Source: an uncultured Porphyromonadaceae bacterium (GTDB lineage: Bacteria > Bacteroidota > Bacteroidia > Bacteroidales > Muribaculaceae). From it: a stretch of DNA of 10,957 bases. Below, in pieces: positions 1-7,571 of this stretch. Where the stretch lies: the NCBI GenBank assembly GCA_947176285.1, contig CAMWQF010000064.1, positions 1 through 10,957 of the forward strand. Reading direction: 5' to 3'. Positions within the stretch are counted from its first letter, which is position 1; every line of letters starts with the position of its first letter. The position numbers and the translations under genes were made by a program. The notes under the pieces are model-generated. The model did no database searches and was not told where the DNA came from. It was given only the letters and a program-made list of their open reading frames with translations.

Positions 1-48
1 AAAATGGGCAAATATGAGGATATCAATGGGTTACATTTTTACTTATAG
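1..48 (+). CDS. Possible C-terminal end of a convergent gene (partial, unidentified)
   Basis: An open frame enters from the left edge and reads KMGKYEDINGLHFYL before a TAG stop at 46-48. The residue mix looks protein-like, and the stop lies only 6 bases from the batE stop on the other strand, as expected for two convergent genes packed end to end. However, 15 codons are too few to judge coding potential, and I recognise no family. It could equally be non-coding sequence downstream of batE. No terminator hairpin is visible between the two stops. Confidence 0.25.
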   Translation, partial: KMGKYEDINGLHFYL

Positions 49-54
49 TAAAGA

Positions 55-858
55 TCAAATGATGGCGATATCGGATGCACGGAGCCAACCTTCTATATCA
101 GCGTTAAGACGAACCTTATACCATGTCGGGATTCCTTCTACATTTGTCTCTTCTGCTATGATCTCAAAACGGGAGCCTTGACAGAGTTGATTTGTAGCAG
201 CCTTTGAGTCTGAAGAGGGTTCAATGAGAAGAGGAGTTTTATATGCCATCAATACGGCTTGATCGTGAGAATTGAAGAAGGAAGCACTCATACTTGCGAA
301 TATCACAAACATGATAGATGTAAAGAAAAGAGCAATTCCACCAAAGAATCCTGTCTTTCGAAGGAGCACATTACTACAAAAGAGATATACCGCAACACCA
401 GCAAGGAATAATATGAAACTTGCAGCAGCAAGAACCGCCCAAGTATCAGACTTCACCTCTTCCGCTATTACTCGGTGAGCCGCCTTAAAGAATGTCTCAT
501 GATCAGGGACTACACTAATTTTCTTACCTCTCAATTCAGCACGATTGGAGTCTTCAACTTTAGAAGCAAAGTAGTTCAGATTGTTTTTAATTTCTTTATT
601 GGAAGGGTCGAGACGATTTGCACGTGAATAATATAGGATAGCGTTACCCAAATCACCGGTTTGAGCATAAGAGTTTGCTAAATTATAGTATAAAGCCGGT
701 GAAGCACCATCTGTGTCAACAATCGATTGATAAGCCTCGGCTGCTTGTCTATAATCCCCAGCCTCATAGAGAGAGTTTGCCAACTCAGCGTTGGATTGGG
801 CTGCAGAAGCGGATATAACAAATATAGAGAAAAGTATGAGGGAAAATATTGATCTCAT
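55..858 (-). CDS. batE: BatE, TPR and SH3-like membrane protein
   Basis: Last gene of the Bat cluster, 267 aa from the ATG at 858. A signal peptide covers about residues 1-20 (hydrophobic core, then SASAA). TPR-type helices follow at about 23-90, including the pattern ALYYNLANSYAQTGDLGNAI. Two membrane segments lie at about 141-161 and 171-192. The C-terminus (about 200-267) resembles a bacterial SH3-like domain, with WYKVRL and then GWLRASDI. By family knowledge BatE is a membrane component of the MoxR/Bat system; the TPR and SH3-like parts should face the periplasm and bind proteins or cell wall, which is inference. An upstream in-frame start at 1167 would add 103 residues that overlap batD in another frame and lack a sensible domain; the signal peptide directly after the ATG at 858 decides the start. 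The batD stop is 22 bases upstream, so co-transcription is likely. Confidence 0.88.
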   Translation of the reverse strand: MRSIFSLILFSIFVISASAAQSNAELANSLYEAGDYRQAAEAYQSIVDTDGASPALYYNLANSYAQTGDLGNAILYYSRANRLDPSNKEIKNNLNYFASKVEDSNRAELRGKKISVVPDHETFFKAAHRVIAEEVKSDTWAVLAAASFILFLAGVAVYLFCSNVLLRKTGFFGGIALFFTSIMFVIFASMSASFFNSHDQAVLMAYKTPLLIEPSSDSKAATNQLCQGSRFEIIAEETNVEGIPTWYKVRLNADIEGWLRASDIAII

Positions 859-880
859 GGTTGTAATTATTTGAATAATA

Positions 881-2743
881 TTATTGTGGCGTGAGGCGCG
901 AATCCTCGAGTGAATTGATAACTTCAGTGCCACGATCATAGACATGTTGGAGTTCATTCTCACCGGAGCCCGGAGCGTATTTAGCAAATTCACAATCGTC
1001 GAGAACTGAAAGCAAACTATTGATACTATCCTCAGGAGCACCAGCATCGGCAAGACGCTGAGCCACATTCTCCCTATTAAGTTCTGAAGTAGGGATATTA
1101 AGTTTTGCACTAACGTAGCCCCAAAGAGCAACAAGCATCTCATCATAGAAGTGCTCCCTATCACCAACCTTCATACAAGCCGCCGCTTTCTTTAGTCGCT
1201 TGGCAGCAACTTTACCCGCCCTGCGCATGCGAGTGCCAACGATATCAGCAGCACTCTTGAGATGCCTACGATATACGATCACAATAATCAGAAGAGCCAA
1301 AGCCGGGATAATGAAGCAAAGCCAATAACTAAATTTATATACAATCGGCGCATAAGCCTTGTGCAGTCTGCCAACAGACATAAGAGACTCATCAAATTTA
1401 AGTCTATTCTTAGTCTGAGATTTCTCAGATAGAGAGCCTTTGTCTACTTCTACAGTATAACCTTTAGCCACTGATTTCTCATATTTTCCGGTAGAAGGAT
1501 CAAAATATACAAGAGAAACTTCAGGAATCTGATATTGACCCATCTCAAGAGGGGTAAAAGAATAGTCAAATTTTATATTGCCACTCACTGTCACACCCTT
1601 GGCTGCAGCATTAACCTCAGCAGTAGGGCTAAAAACTTCAAGCTGCTTAGGATAAAGATCGTTAAGGTCAGGGAGTTTGATATATTTCAAGTTGCCGCTG
1701 CCTTTGACTTCATAAACGATAGAAGCCGGCTGATTTGTCTTTAAATCGGAAGATGACAGTGAAGAAGAGATGGAGAATTGTCCCACACCGCCGGAGAAAT
1801 CAGCAGGTTGAGGCGTGGGGAGAGATTTGACATCTATAACCAGATCATTAGGCGTTACATTAAGTTGAATAGGACGTCGCACAGTGAGCATACGGAAATA
1901 GGGATCATCGTAATACTCCTGTTCATCTGTGCTTACAGTATATGTATTGCCTTTGATAGTAAGTTTACCCGTCATCTGAGGGAAGATGATATAACGAGCA
2001 ATAATCGCGGTAGCATACTCGTGCCCATTGTAAGTCTCATAGTGAAGAGATTTTGAAGTCTCATCAGACTCTTCTACAACAAAACCATCAAATTTAGGCG
2101 CTTCTGTAGCACCAATGAACTTAATAGGTGCATAAGAAGAATATAACTTTACAGTATACACAAGAGCTTCCTGCTCATAAGCAGATGATTTGGAAACGGA
2201 AGCCTTCAAGAACAGCTTCTCATTACCCTTACCAATAAACTTAGGACCTTGATTAGCATCATCCGGATCTCTGCCATAAGCACCTTGTTGAGCAGACTGC
2301 TGTTGCTGACGCTGCTGTTGCTGGCGTTGCTGAAGTTTTGAGAGACTACCGGTTCCCGACTTGACTATAGTATAAGAAGCCTTATTACTTCTCACATCAC
2401 CAACCTGGATAGGTCCTATCGAAAACGATCCTTCCTTAGAGGCTGTGCAAGTAGCGACATAAGTACGAGATTGAGAACGCGTCACCTTCCCATTGATACT
2501 TGACATAGAAGACGACTGGCTGCTAAGAGTGAAATACTTGACAAGAGCACCCGGGACTTCCGGGGCAGAAGGTTCGGCATCAATATTGTCAAGTTTCATG
2601 TAGACATAGAACTGCTCCCCCACCTCAATGTCGTCTCCTCCAGTCTGAGTTGAAACAGAGAGCTGGAATTTGGCTGCGGCATATGCAGCCATTGAGAATG
2701 CGAGAAAGATGAGGATGAATATTTGTCTTCTAAAATGGGTCAT
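881..2743 (-). CDS. batD: BatD, periplasmic beta-domain protein with one membrane anchor
   Basis: 620 aa from the ATG at 2743. A TTG two codons upstream (2749) is also open but less likely. Residues 1-24 are a signal peptide (RRQIFILIFLAFSMAAYAAA). The region up to about 430 is rich in beta strand and carries conserved-looking starts such as IEVGEQFYVYMKLDN, typical of the BatD/oxygen-tolerance family. It is interrupted by a Q/R run at residues 138-153 (bases 2285-2332). One membrane helix lies at about 472-490, followed by a basic stretch (about 491-520) and a helical cytosolic domain to the end. That domain, 528-590, aligns without gaps to residues 229-291 of the BatD-like protein encoded upstream in this cluster. 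Length fits full-size BatD. It sits between batB-batC and batE. The role is inferred as the periplasm-facing sensor or scaffold of the Bat complex; no catalytic motif is visible. Confidence 0.9.
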   Translation of the reverse strand: MTHFRRQIFILIFLAFSMAAYAAAKFQLSVSTQTGGDDIEVGEQFYVYMKLDNIDAEPSAPEVPGALVKYFTLSSQSSSMSSINGKVTRSQSRTYVATCTASKEGSFSIGPIQVGDVRSNKASYTIVKSGTGSLSKLQQRQQQQRQQQQSAQQGAYGRDPDDANQGPKFIGKGNEKLFLKASVSKSSAYEQEALVYTVKLYSSYAPIKFIGATEAPKFDGFVVEESDETSKSLHYETYNGHEYATAIIARYIIFPQMTGKLTIKGNTYTVSTDEQEYYDDPYFRMLTVRRPIQLNVTPNDLVIDVKSLPTPQPADFSGGVGQFSISSSLSSSDLKTNQPASIVYEVKGSGNLKYIKLPDLNDLYPKQLEVFSPTAEVNAAAKGVTVSGNIKFDYSFTPLEMGQYQIPEVSLVYFDPSTGKYEKSVAKGYTVEVDKGSLSEKSQTKNRLKFDESLMSVGRLHKAYAPIVYKFSYWLCFIIPALALLIIVIVYRRHLKSAADIVGTRMRRAGKVAAKRLKKAAACMKVGDREHFYDEMLVALWGYVSAKLNIPTSELNRENVAQRLADAGAPEDSINSLLSVLDDCEFAKYAPGSGENELQHVYDRGTEVINSLEDSRLTPQ

Positions 2744-2753
2744 AAACAAATAA

Positions 2754-2800
2754 TTGAGAATTATTCTTTAATTGGGAGTTGAGAATTTGGAATTGAGAAT
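2754..2800. repeat. TTGAGAAT spacer repeat before batD
   Basis: The 58-base gap between batB-batC and batD contains three exact copies of TTGAGAAT (2754-2761, 2779-2786, 2793-2800) in degenerate AT-rich surroundings, with a weaker GGGAGTTG-like copy between the first two. In the mRNA sense this is a run of ATTCTCAA units ending a few bases before the batD start. I see no hairpin or terminator. Function is unknown. Confidence 0.6.
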
Positions 2801-2801
2801 A

Positions 2802-4595
2802 TTACCATCGTTTGGTATTTTTACTGCGACCGGCGGCTTCCTGACCGTTTTTATTGACGCGGGCGCGAGTTTGGTTTTCCTTATTCTCCATCGCTTTCAG
2901 AATTTGCTCAGCAGCCTGTGGATTTAGTTCCGGCTGTTGTTGCTGCTGTTGCTTCTGATCCTGATTTTGCTGTTGATTTTGGTCTTGGTTCTGATCTTTA
3001 TTTTGATCTTGATTCTGCTCTTGATTCTGTTCCTTATCTTGGTCTTTATTCTGATCTTGATCCTTATCTTGATCTTGATTTTGATCTTGATTTTTTAACT
3101 TCTTCTGAGCTATTCTGAGATTCCGGCGAGTTTTTTCGTCTTCCGGACGAATGCGCAAGGACTGCTTATACATCTGAACAGCCTGTGCGTAATCTTCAGA
3201 ATTGAAAGCAATATTACCAAGATTGAATATAGCATCCGCAGCAAGGTTGGGTTTATCCTTAACAGATTGAGCTACTGATTGCATGGCATCAGCACCGGCT
3301 TTCACAAGTTGCTGGCGAAGAGAATCCGATTGAGCCGCATTAGCACGGCGAATATATGTAAGCCCAAGATTGTAGAGAGCCTCCTTAGATTCAGGTTCAA
3401 GTTTCAGAGCCTGCTGATATTTCTCACCAGCCTCGAGGAAATGTCCATCTTTGAATAGTTCATTACCTTGAGTCACCAGACGCCGTTCCTTACGGTTGGT
3501 TGTGGCAGAAGCATCAAATGCACATGCTGCGGAAATAGCGATCAAGACAACAACTGCAGTTTCTTTCTTGAAGAAAGTGATCTTATCGAGCCAACGAATT
3601 TTTCGGTCAAGAATAAACACATCAATAATAAGAAGAAGGAGTGCAATCCATCCGAAGATAGAGAACAATTCGTCATGAACAGCATATGCGTTTGTCTCGA
3701 GTGCTGATTTCTTTACAGTATCCATTTGTTTTTCAAGTTCATTGAGAGCATCGGGATTAGAAGCATTAACATAAATGCCATCACCGGCAGCCGCAATCTT
3801 TGCAGCAAGATTCTCATCAAGAGCAGTTTCAACCGGCAAACCGGTTTCCGGATTAATCATAGGACCTGACTTAGTGGGAATACGCACAGGCGTAGGGGAA
3901 CCGACACCTACTACATTAAGCTGTATATGATTTTTCTTTGCCTGCTTGGCAGCCTCCACTGCTCCAGCCTCATCATCGAGTTCCTCAGCATCAGTGATAA
4001 GGACAATAGACTTTCCGATATTGTCGTCAGCGCTAAAAGATTTGACTGCTCTATCAATAGCAGCGCCAATATTAGTGCCCTGATTGTCATACTGCGTAGG
4101 ATCAATCGAATTTAAGAAAATCTTAGCAGAGACATAGTCGCTTGTCACAGGGATGAGAGTATAAGCGTCTTCAGCATAAACTATAAGCCCAACGCGGTCA
4201 TTATCAAGGCGATTAATTAACTTTTCGAGCACAAGTTTAGCCGCCCGCATTCTCGACGTGCCGGAATTATCTGCAGTAGAAGATGCTAGCATAGAGTTGG
4301 AAACATCGACAGCAATCACTACCTCTATACCTTCCTTTTCAGACTTTGTGGAATGAACTCCTCCCCAAGGACGGCAAAGAGCAAAGACTATCAAAGCCAA
4401 AGCAGAAACTTCAAGAGCGAGTTTCAATGGAGGTTTGTATTTAGAAACCTCCGGCATAAGATCCTTCAAAGCCTCAGGATTGCCAAATTTAGCAATTTTC
4501 TTTTTCCTTGCATAACGTGCAAGAAGATAGAGCAATACCACTAAAGGCACTGCGAGCAAAAGAACGAGAAAAGCTGGATATGCAAACGTAAACAT
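2802..4595 (-). CDS. batB-batC: BatB-BatC fusion: membrane vWA domain joined to TPR domain
   Basis: 597 aa, with two proteins that are separate in Bacteroides fragilis joined in one frame. BatB part (1-335): membrane helices at about 8-26 and 58-73, then a vWA domain with a complete MIDAS (D97-V-S99-N-S101, T174, and D202 in LITDAEE), and a third helix at about 310-329. BatC part (about 336-597): KK followed by a hydrophobic segment at 346-360 and ASA at 362-364, which looks like a retained signal peptide. TPR helices follow at about 371-404 and 455-488, then a Q/D/N/K-rich tail at 502-554 and a basic end. By the positive-inside rule both the vWA and TPR parts face the periplasm. The ATG at 4595 overlaps the batA stop (TAATG), suggesting translational coupling. 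A sequencing or assembly error joining two genes cannot be excluded from sequence alone, but the frame is clean throughout. Confidence 0.9.
   Translation of the reverse strand: MFTFAYPAFLVLLLAVPLVVLLYLLARYARKKKIAKFGNPEALKDLMPEVSKYKPPLKLALEVSALALIVFALCRPWGGVHSTKSEKEGIEVVIAVDVSNSMLASSTADNSGTSRMRAAKLVLEKLINRLDNDRVGLIVYAEDAYTLIPVTSDYVSAKIFLNSIDPTQYDNQGTNIGAAIDRAVKSFSADDNIGKSIVLITDAEELDDEAGAVEAAKQAKKNHIQLNVVGVGSPTPVRIPTKSGPMINPETGLPVETALDENLAAKIAAAGDGIYVNASNPDALNELEKQMDTVKKSALETNAYAVHDELFSIFGWIALLLLIIDVFILDRKIRWLDKITFFKKETAVVVLIAISAACAFDASATTNRKERRLVTQGNELFKDGHFLEAGEKYQQALKLEPESKEALYNLGLTYIRRANAAQSDSLRQQLVKAGADAMQSVAQSVKDKPNLAADAIFNLGNIAFNSEDYAQAVQMYKQSLRIRPEDEKTRRNLRIAQKKLKNQDQNQDQDKDQDQNKDQDKEQNQEQNQDQNKDQNQDQNQQQNQDQKQQQQQQPELNPQAAEQILKAMENKENQTRARVNKNGQEAAGRSKNTKRW
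2934..3092 (-). repeat. Coding hexanucleotide-like repeat for a Q/D/N/K tail
   Basis: This part of the fusion gene encodes residues 502-554, an almost pure mixture of Gln, Asp, Asn and Lys in dipeptide order (QDQN, QDKD, QNKD), ending in poly-Gln. In DNA it is a degenerate run of CAAGAT / CAGAAT / AAAGAT hexamers. Such tracts change length easily by slippage in whole codons. The amino-acid bias alternates acidic and amide residues rather than being pure poly-Q, so it reads as a disordered, strongly charged linker or tail. Confidence 0.85.
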
Positions 4596-5572
4596 TACGG
4601 TATTCTTCTAATTATTGTGTAACGAAGCAAAAGCGAGAGAGCGAGGGCCGCAAAAGCCAGCCAAATCCATGGCATAAACTTTTCTTCAGTAAGCGTTACT
4701 GAATTGACATCTATACTCGACTTTTCGAGAGAATCAATTTCTTCAAAGACATGTTTAAGTACACGCTCATCTTTAGCACGGAAGTATTTACCACCAGTCA
4801 GATTAGCCATATTCTTAAGAAGAGTCTCATCAATTTTTGTTTCGAGAGTGGTAGTGGAGAATCCATAAGGATCAGGAATCTGCATTTTACCGTTGGTGCC
4901 AACACCAATAGTATAAATCTTGATACCTTTCTGCTTGGCTATCTGAGCGGCAGTTACAGGGGGCACGTCGCCGGCATTGTTGCTACCGTCGGTGAGCAAA
5001 ATAATACTTTTAGACTTTGCCTTTCCTTGAGAAATACGATTGATAGCACTTGTGAGGCCATCACCAATAGCCGTTCCATCATTAAGGTCGCCCATATCAA
5101 TATTAGCAATAGCATTGACGAGAGCTGCTCGGTCGTTGGTCAAAGGCATAAGCGAAAGAGACTCACCGGCAAAGACCACAAGCCCCATATTATCATTAGT
5201 GCGTGAATTTACAAAAGATGTTGCCACGTCTTTAGCTGCGACAAAACGGTTAGGCTTAAAATCCGTTGCTGACATTGATCCTGAAATGTCCATTGCGAGG
5301 ATGATATCAGTGCCAAGCACACGTGAATTTTTCAAACTGTCGTGCGTCTGAGGACGTGCAAGAGCCACAATGATAGCCGCAATGCAAATCATACGAAGAG
5401 CAAAACACAAATGAATGATCCAAACCTTCCAAGAATTGCCAAATTTCGCGAAAGGAAGAAGAGAAGAAACTCCAATAGAAGGATTGGCATTATGCTGCTT
5501 CACCACATACCACGCAATCAGTGGAACCAAAACCAAAAGCAGCCACAACAAACCGGGATGAAGAAAATTCAT
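4595..5572 (-). CDS. batA: BatA, membrane-anchored vWA protein
   Basis: 325 aa, usual length for the family. Membrane helices lie at about 8-24 and 53-72, a vWA domain at about 88-280, and a C-terminal helix at about 301-318 followed by a basic tail. The MIDAS metal site is complete: D95-I-S97-G-S99, T167 in DGTAIGDGL, and D195 in LLTDGSNNAGD. The short segment between the first two helices is K/R containing, which places the vWA domain in the periplasm. vWA domains of this type bind partner proteins through the divalent metal; in the Bat system the pairing with MoxR and BatB is assumed from gene linkage. The ATG at 5572 overlaps the preceding stop by four bases (ATGA), and its own TAA shares one base with the batB-batC ATG. 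It is therefore tightly coupled on both sides. Confidence 0.93.
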   Translation of the reverse strand: MNFLHPGLLWLLLVLVPLIAWYVVKQHNANPSIGVSSLLPFAKFGNSWKVWIIHLCFALRMICIAAIIVALARPQTHDSLKNSRVLGTDIILAMDISGSMSATDFKPNRFVAAKDVATSFVNSRTNDNMGLVVFAGESLSLMPLTNDRAALVNAIANIDMGDLNDGTAIGDGLTSAINRISQGKAKSKSIILLTDGSNNAGDVPPVTAAQIAKQKGIKIYTIGVGTNGKMQIPDPYGFSTTTLETKIDETLLKNMANLTGGKYFRAKDERVLKHVFEEIDSLEKSSIDVNSVTLTEEKFMPWIWLAFAALALSLLLRYTIIRRIP

Positions 5573-6570
5573 TGGTCACCTCCTTTCTTTTCAGATGACT
5601 GATTGTCAGGTTGAGGTTCTGAAGGGATAGTCTCCTTCACAAAATTAACAGCATTATCGAAAGCCTCAACATTGTCGGCGGGGAGAGGACGAACCTTTGC
5701 AAATTTCACGAAATCAGCAATATCGAGAATCTTTCTGACATATGATCGTTTTTCCTTTACATCAGCCTGATCAGCAAGTGTCTGCATGATCTGCCTTGAA
5801 GTCATTTCCATAGCATTAATACCAAAACGCTGAGCGAGATAGTCTCGAAGTATATCAGTAAGATCGGTGAAGTATTCTTTCTCCATTCCATTTTCCCAAA
5901 GGTTCTTTGCCTTGAGGTTTTCAAGACGATCCAGAGCCACGGTCCAAGGTTTCGGCTGAGGTTTCTCCGGAAGGGAAATGAACTTGCCGGTCTTTCTATA
6001 TTTTCTTCCGAAATATATTGCAACAGCAATCGCCACAATCAATAGAATCCACAACCACCATAGATCATATAGCCAATCAGGCATCCAATCCCAAAAGGAT
6101 CTATCGGAAGGATCTGAAATATCTTTATAATCAGAAATAGTATCGTTCTCTCCTACCTTCACAGGCACAACAGTCAACTCCACTTGATTGGATACGGCGG
6201 AATCAGTAGCCGATATATATATGAACGGAGGAAGTTTATAGAATCCTGAGTCGAATACCTGTACAGGAACGACAAGCCGCTCCGTGATTCGCGAACCTTC
6301 CTGTTTTACGGTATCCATACGAGGAGCACCAAGTTCAATAGTATCACCAAGCAGAGTTACATACCCACCCTGTGGAACCTTATTAAATAGAGGGAACACA
6401 CCTTGACGATTAGCATCTCGCTCTACAAAGAGTCGAAGAGTATCCACGCGCCCCATAAGAATCGAAGCCGAATCAAGGGAAGCAGTCACATTTACAGCAG
6501 CAGAAGACGCCAGACATGACGTCAGCGCAACGAAAAGGATGGTCAAATATTTATGAAGTGACTTAATCAT
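5569..6570 (-). CDS. BatD-like single-pass membrane protein of the Bat cluster
   Basis: 333 aa from the ATG at 6570. An N-terminal signal sequence (1-25) contains LTSC at 16-19, which fits a lipobox, but a normal signal peptidase site near SSAA is also possible. Residues 26-140 form one beta-rich domain beginning VNVTASLDSASILMGRVDTLRL, similar in pattern to the start of BatD. A tryptophan cluster (W160, 162, 166, 171, 172, 174) leads into the membrane helix at about 171-187. The cytosolic part (about 188-333) contains a helical domain matching the BatD C-terminus, and a polar tail (QPDNQSSEKKGGDQ). No enzyme motif is seen. A longer reading from 6630 would translate the AT-rich spacer repeat, so I rejected it. 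The position between DUF58 and batA is the usual place for a poorly named family in Bacteroidota. I would call it a short BatD paralogue. Confidence 0.85.
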   Translation of the reverse strand: MIKSLHKYLTILFVALTSCLASSAAVNVTASLDSASILMGRVDTLRLFVERDANRQGVFPLFNKVPQGGYVTLLGDTIELGAPRMDTVKQEGSRITERLVVPVQVFDSGFYKLPPFIYISATDSAVSNQVELTVVPVKVGENDTISDYKDISDPSDRSFWDWMPDWLYDLWWLWILLIVAIAVAIYFGRKYRKTGKFISLPEKPQPKPWTVALDRLENLKAKNLWENGMEKEYFTDLTDILRDYLAQRFGINAMEMTSRQIMQTLADQADVKEKRSYVRKILDIADFVKFAKVRPLPADNVEAFDNAVNFVKETIPSEPQPDNQSSEKKGGDQ

Positions 6571-6589
6571 AAGAGACGATGCATAATTT

Positions 6590-6635
6590 TCATAATTCAT
6601 AATGCAAAATTTTAATAATGCATAATGCATTATTA
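6590..6635. repeat. AT-rich TTCATAATGCA spacer repeats with a perfect inverted repeat
   Basis: This lies in the 121-base gap between the DUF58 gene and the BatD-like gene. It contains AATTCATAATGCA (6594-6606), which recurs exactly at 9981-9993 before thiL, and further ATAATGCA units. A perfect inverted repeat with 10-base arms and a 3-base loop spans 6613-6635 (TAATAATGCA, TAA, TGCATTATTA). The hairpin is A/T rich with no U-tract, so it is not a standard terminator. The rest of the gap (6636-6691) shows nothing I can name. Confidence 0.65.
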
Positions 6636-6691
6636 TTTAGCAGAAAGAATTTTAACGATAATGCATTAAAATATATACTTATTTACAAATA

Positions 6692-7561
6692 TCAACCGCG
6701 ACGGCGGAAAAGACCGATCAGGGCCTTCACATAGTCTTCGTCGGTAGCGACAGAAACAGAATCTACGCCACAGCGAGCAGTGGTAGAAGAGAAATTCTGT
6801 TGCCGTTCATACCATGCCTTATCATAGGCTTTGCGAACACTCTTTGAAGATGTGTCGAGCCAAAGGTCACGACCCGTCTCAAGATCTTTGAAACGGACCA
6901 AACCTACATCCGGCATCTTAGCATCCCTTTTATCATAAACCTGGATGGCCGCAACATCGTGCTTATGGTTGGCAATGGAGAGAGATTTGAAATAATCGTG
7001 GGAGTCAATGAAATCGCTGAGAAGGAATGCCGAACATCTCTTCTTCAAAGCATTGGTCATGAATACAAGAGGAGCATTAAGATCAGTAGCGCGATGTTCG
7101 GGTTGGAAGTCTATGATCTCACGAATGATGAAAAGGATATGCTTACGCCCTTTCTGTGGGGGAATAAACTTCTCAACCTTATCACTGAAGAAAATGACCC
7201 CAACCTTGTCATTGTTTTGTATTGAAGAGAATGCGAGAGTAGCGGCTATCTCGGCAATAAATTCGCGCTTCACCTGTCCGACAGCACCGAAATCACGGCT
7301 TCCGCTCACATCTACGAGAAGCATTACAGTCAATTCACGTTCCTCTTCATAAACTTTGACGTAAGGCTTGTTGTGCCTGGCAGTCACATTCCAGTCTATG
7401 TCGCGCACGTCGTCACCCGGCTGATATTCCCTGACTTCTGAGAACATCATACCACGCCCTTTAAATGCCGTATGGTATTCTCCGGCAAAAATATTGTTGG
7501 AGAGACCACGCGACTTTATTTCAATCTTGCGTACTTTCTTAAGAAGTTCTTTTGAATCCAC
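6692..7561 (-). CDS. DUF58 family protein, soluble vWA-type partner of MoxR
   Basis: 289 aa with no membrane segment, so probably cytosolic. The DUF58 signature is complete: residues 35-62 run GRGMMFSEVREY, PGDDVRDIDW and NVTAR. A vWA-like fold follows with MIDAS-type residues D84-V-S86-G-S88, T159 (RATDLNAP) and D183 (LLSDF). DUF58 genes almost always follow moxR; they are thought to be vWA partners of this ATPase, which is established by linkage rather than by a known reaction. The start is GTG at 7561, directly preceded in frame by a TAA, so no upstream ATG is possible. The N-terminus MDSKELLKKVRKIEIKSRGL is the expected family start. The 82-base spacer to moxR consists of octamer repeats and there is no Shine-Dalgarno. 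The next gene is 121 bases downstream. Confidence 0.94.
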   Translation of the reverse strand: MDSKELLKKVRKIEIKSRGLSNNIFAGEYHTAFKGRGMMFSEVREYQPGDDVRDIDWNVTARHNKPYVKVYEEERELTVMLLVDVSGSRDFGAVGQVKREFIAEIAATLAFSSIQNNDKVGVIFFSDKVEKFIPPQKGRKHILFIIREIIDFQPEHRATDLNAPLVFMTNALKKRCSAFLLSDFIDSHDYFKSLSIANHKHDVAAIQVYDKRDAKMPDVGLVRFKDLETGRDLWLDTSSKSVRKAYDKAWYERQQNFSSTTARCGVDSVSVATDEDYVKALIGLFRRRG

Positions 7562-7571
7562 TTAAATGATG

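Noticed and set aside
859..1167. A 103-residue N-terminal extension of BatE
   Set aside because: It overlaps the batD coding region in another frame and has no domain; the signal peptide begins at the ATG at 858.
2918..3118. Plus-strand open frame with D/L-rich periodic sequence
   Set aside because: It is the mirror of the Q/D/N/K repeat in the batC part.
3504..3530. Lipobox in BatC at SAAC
   Set aside because: The -3 position is Ser rather than Leu, Val or Ile, so a lipoprotein signal is not supported.
4751..5206. Plus-strand open frame of 151 codons
   Set aside because: It is antisense to the batA vWA domain and composition-driven, with no motif.
6571..6630. A 20-residue extension of the BatD-like protein (MHYALLKF...)
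   Set aside because: It is translated spacer repeat and would bury the signal peptide inside the protein.
6636..6691. Possible promoter inside the bat operon (TATATTTT near 6670)
   Set aside because: The TTTG upstream is only about 10 bases away, not the expected 19 or so, and the last G of the -7 element is missing.
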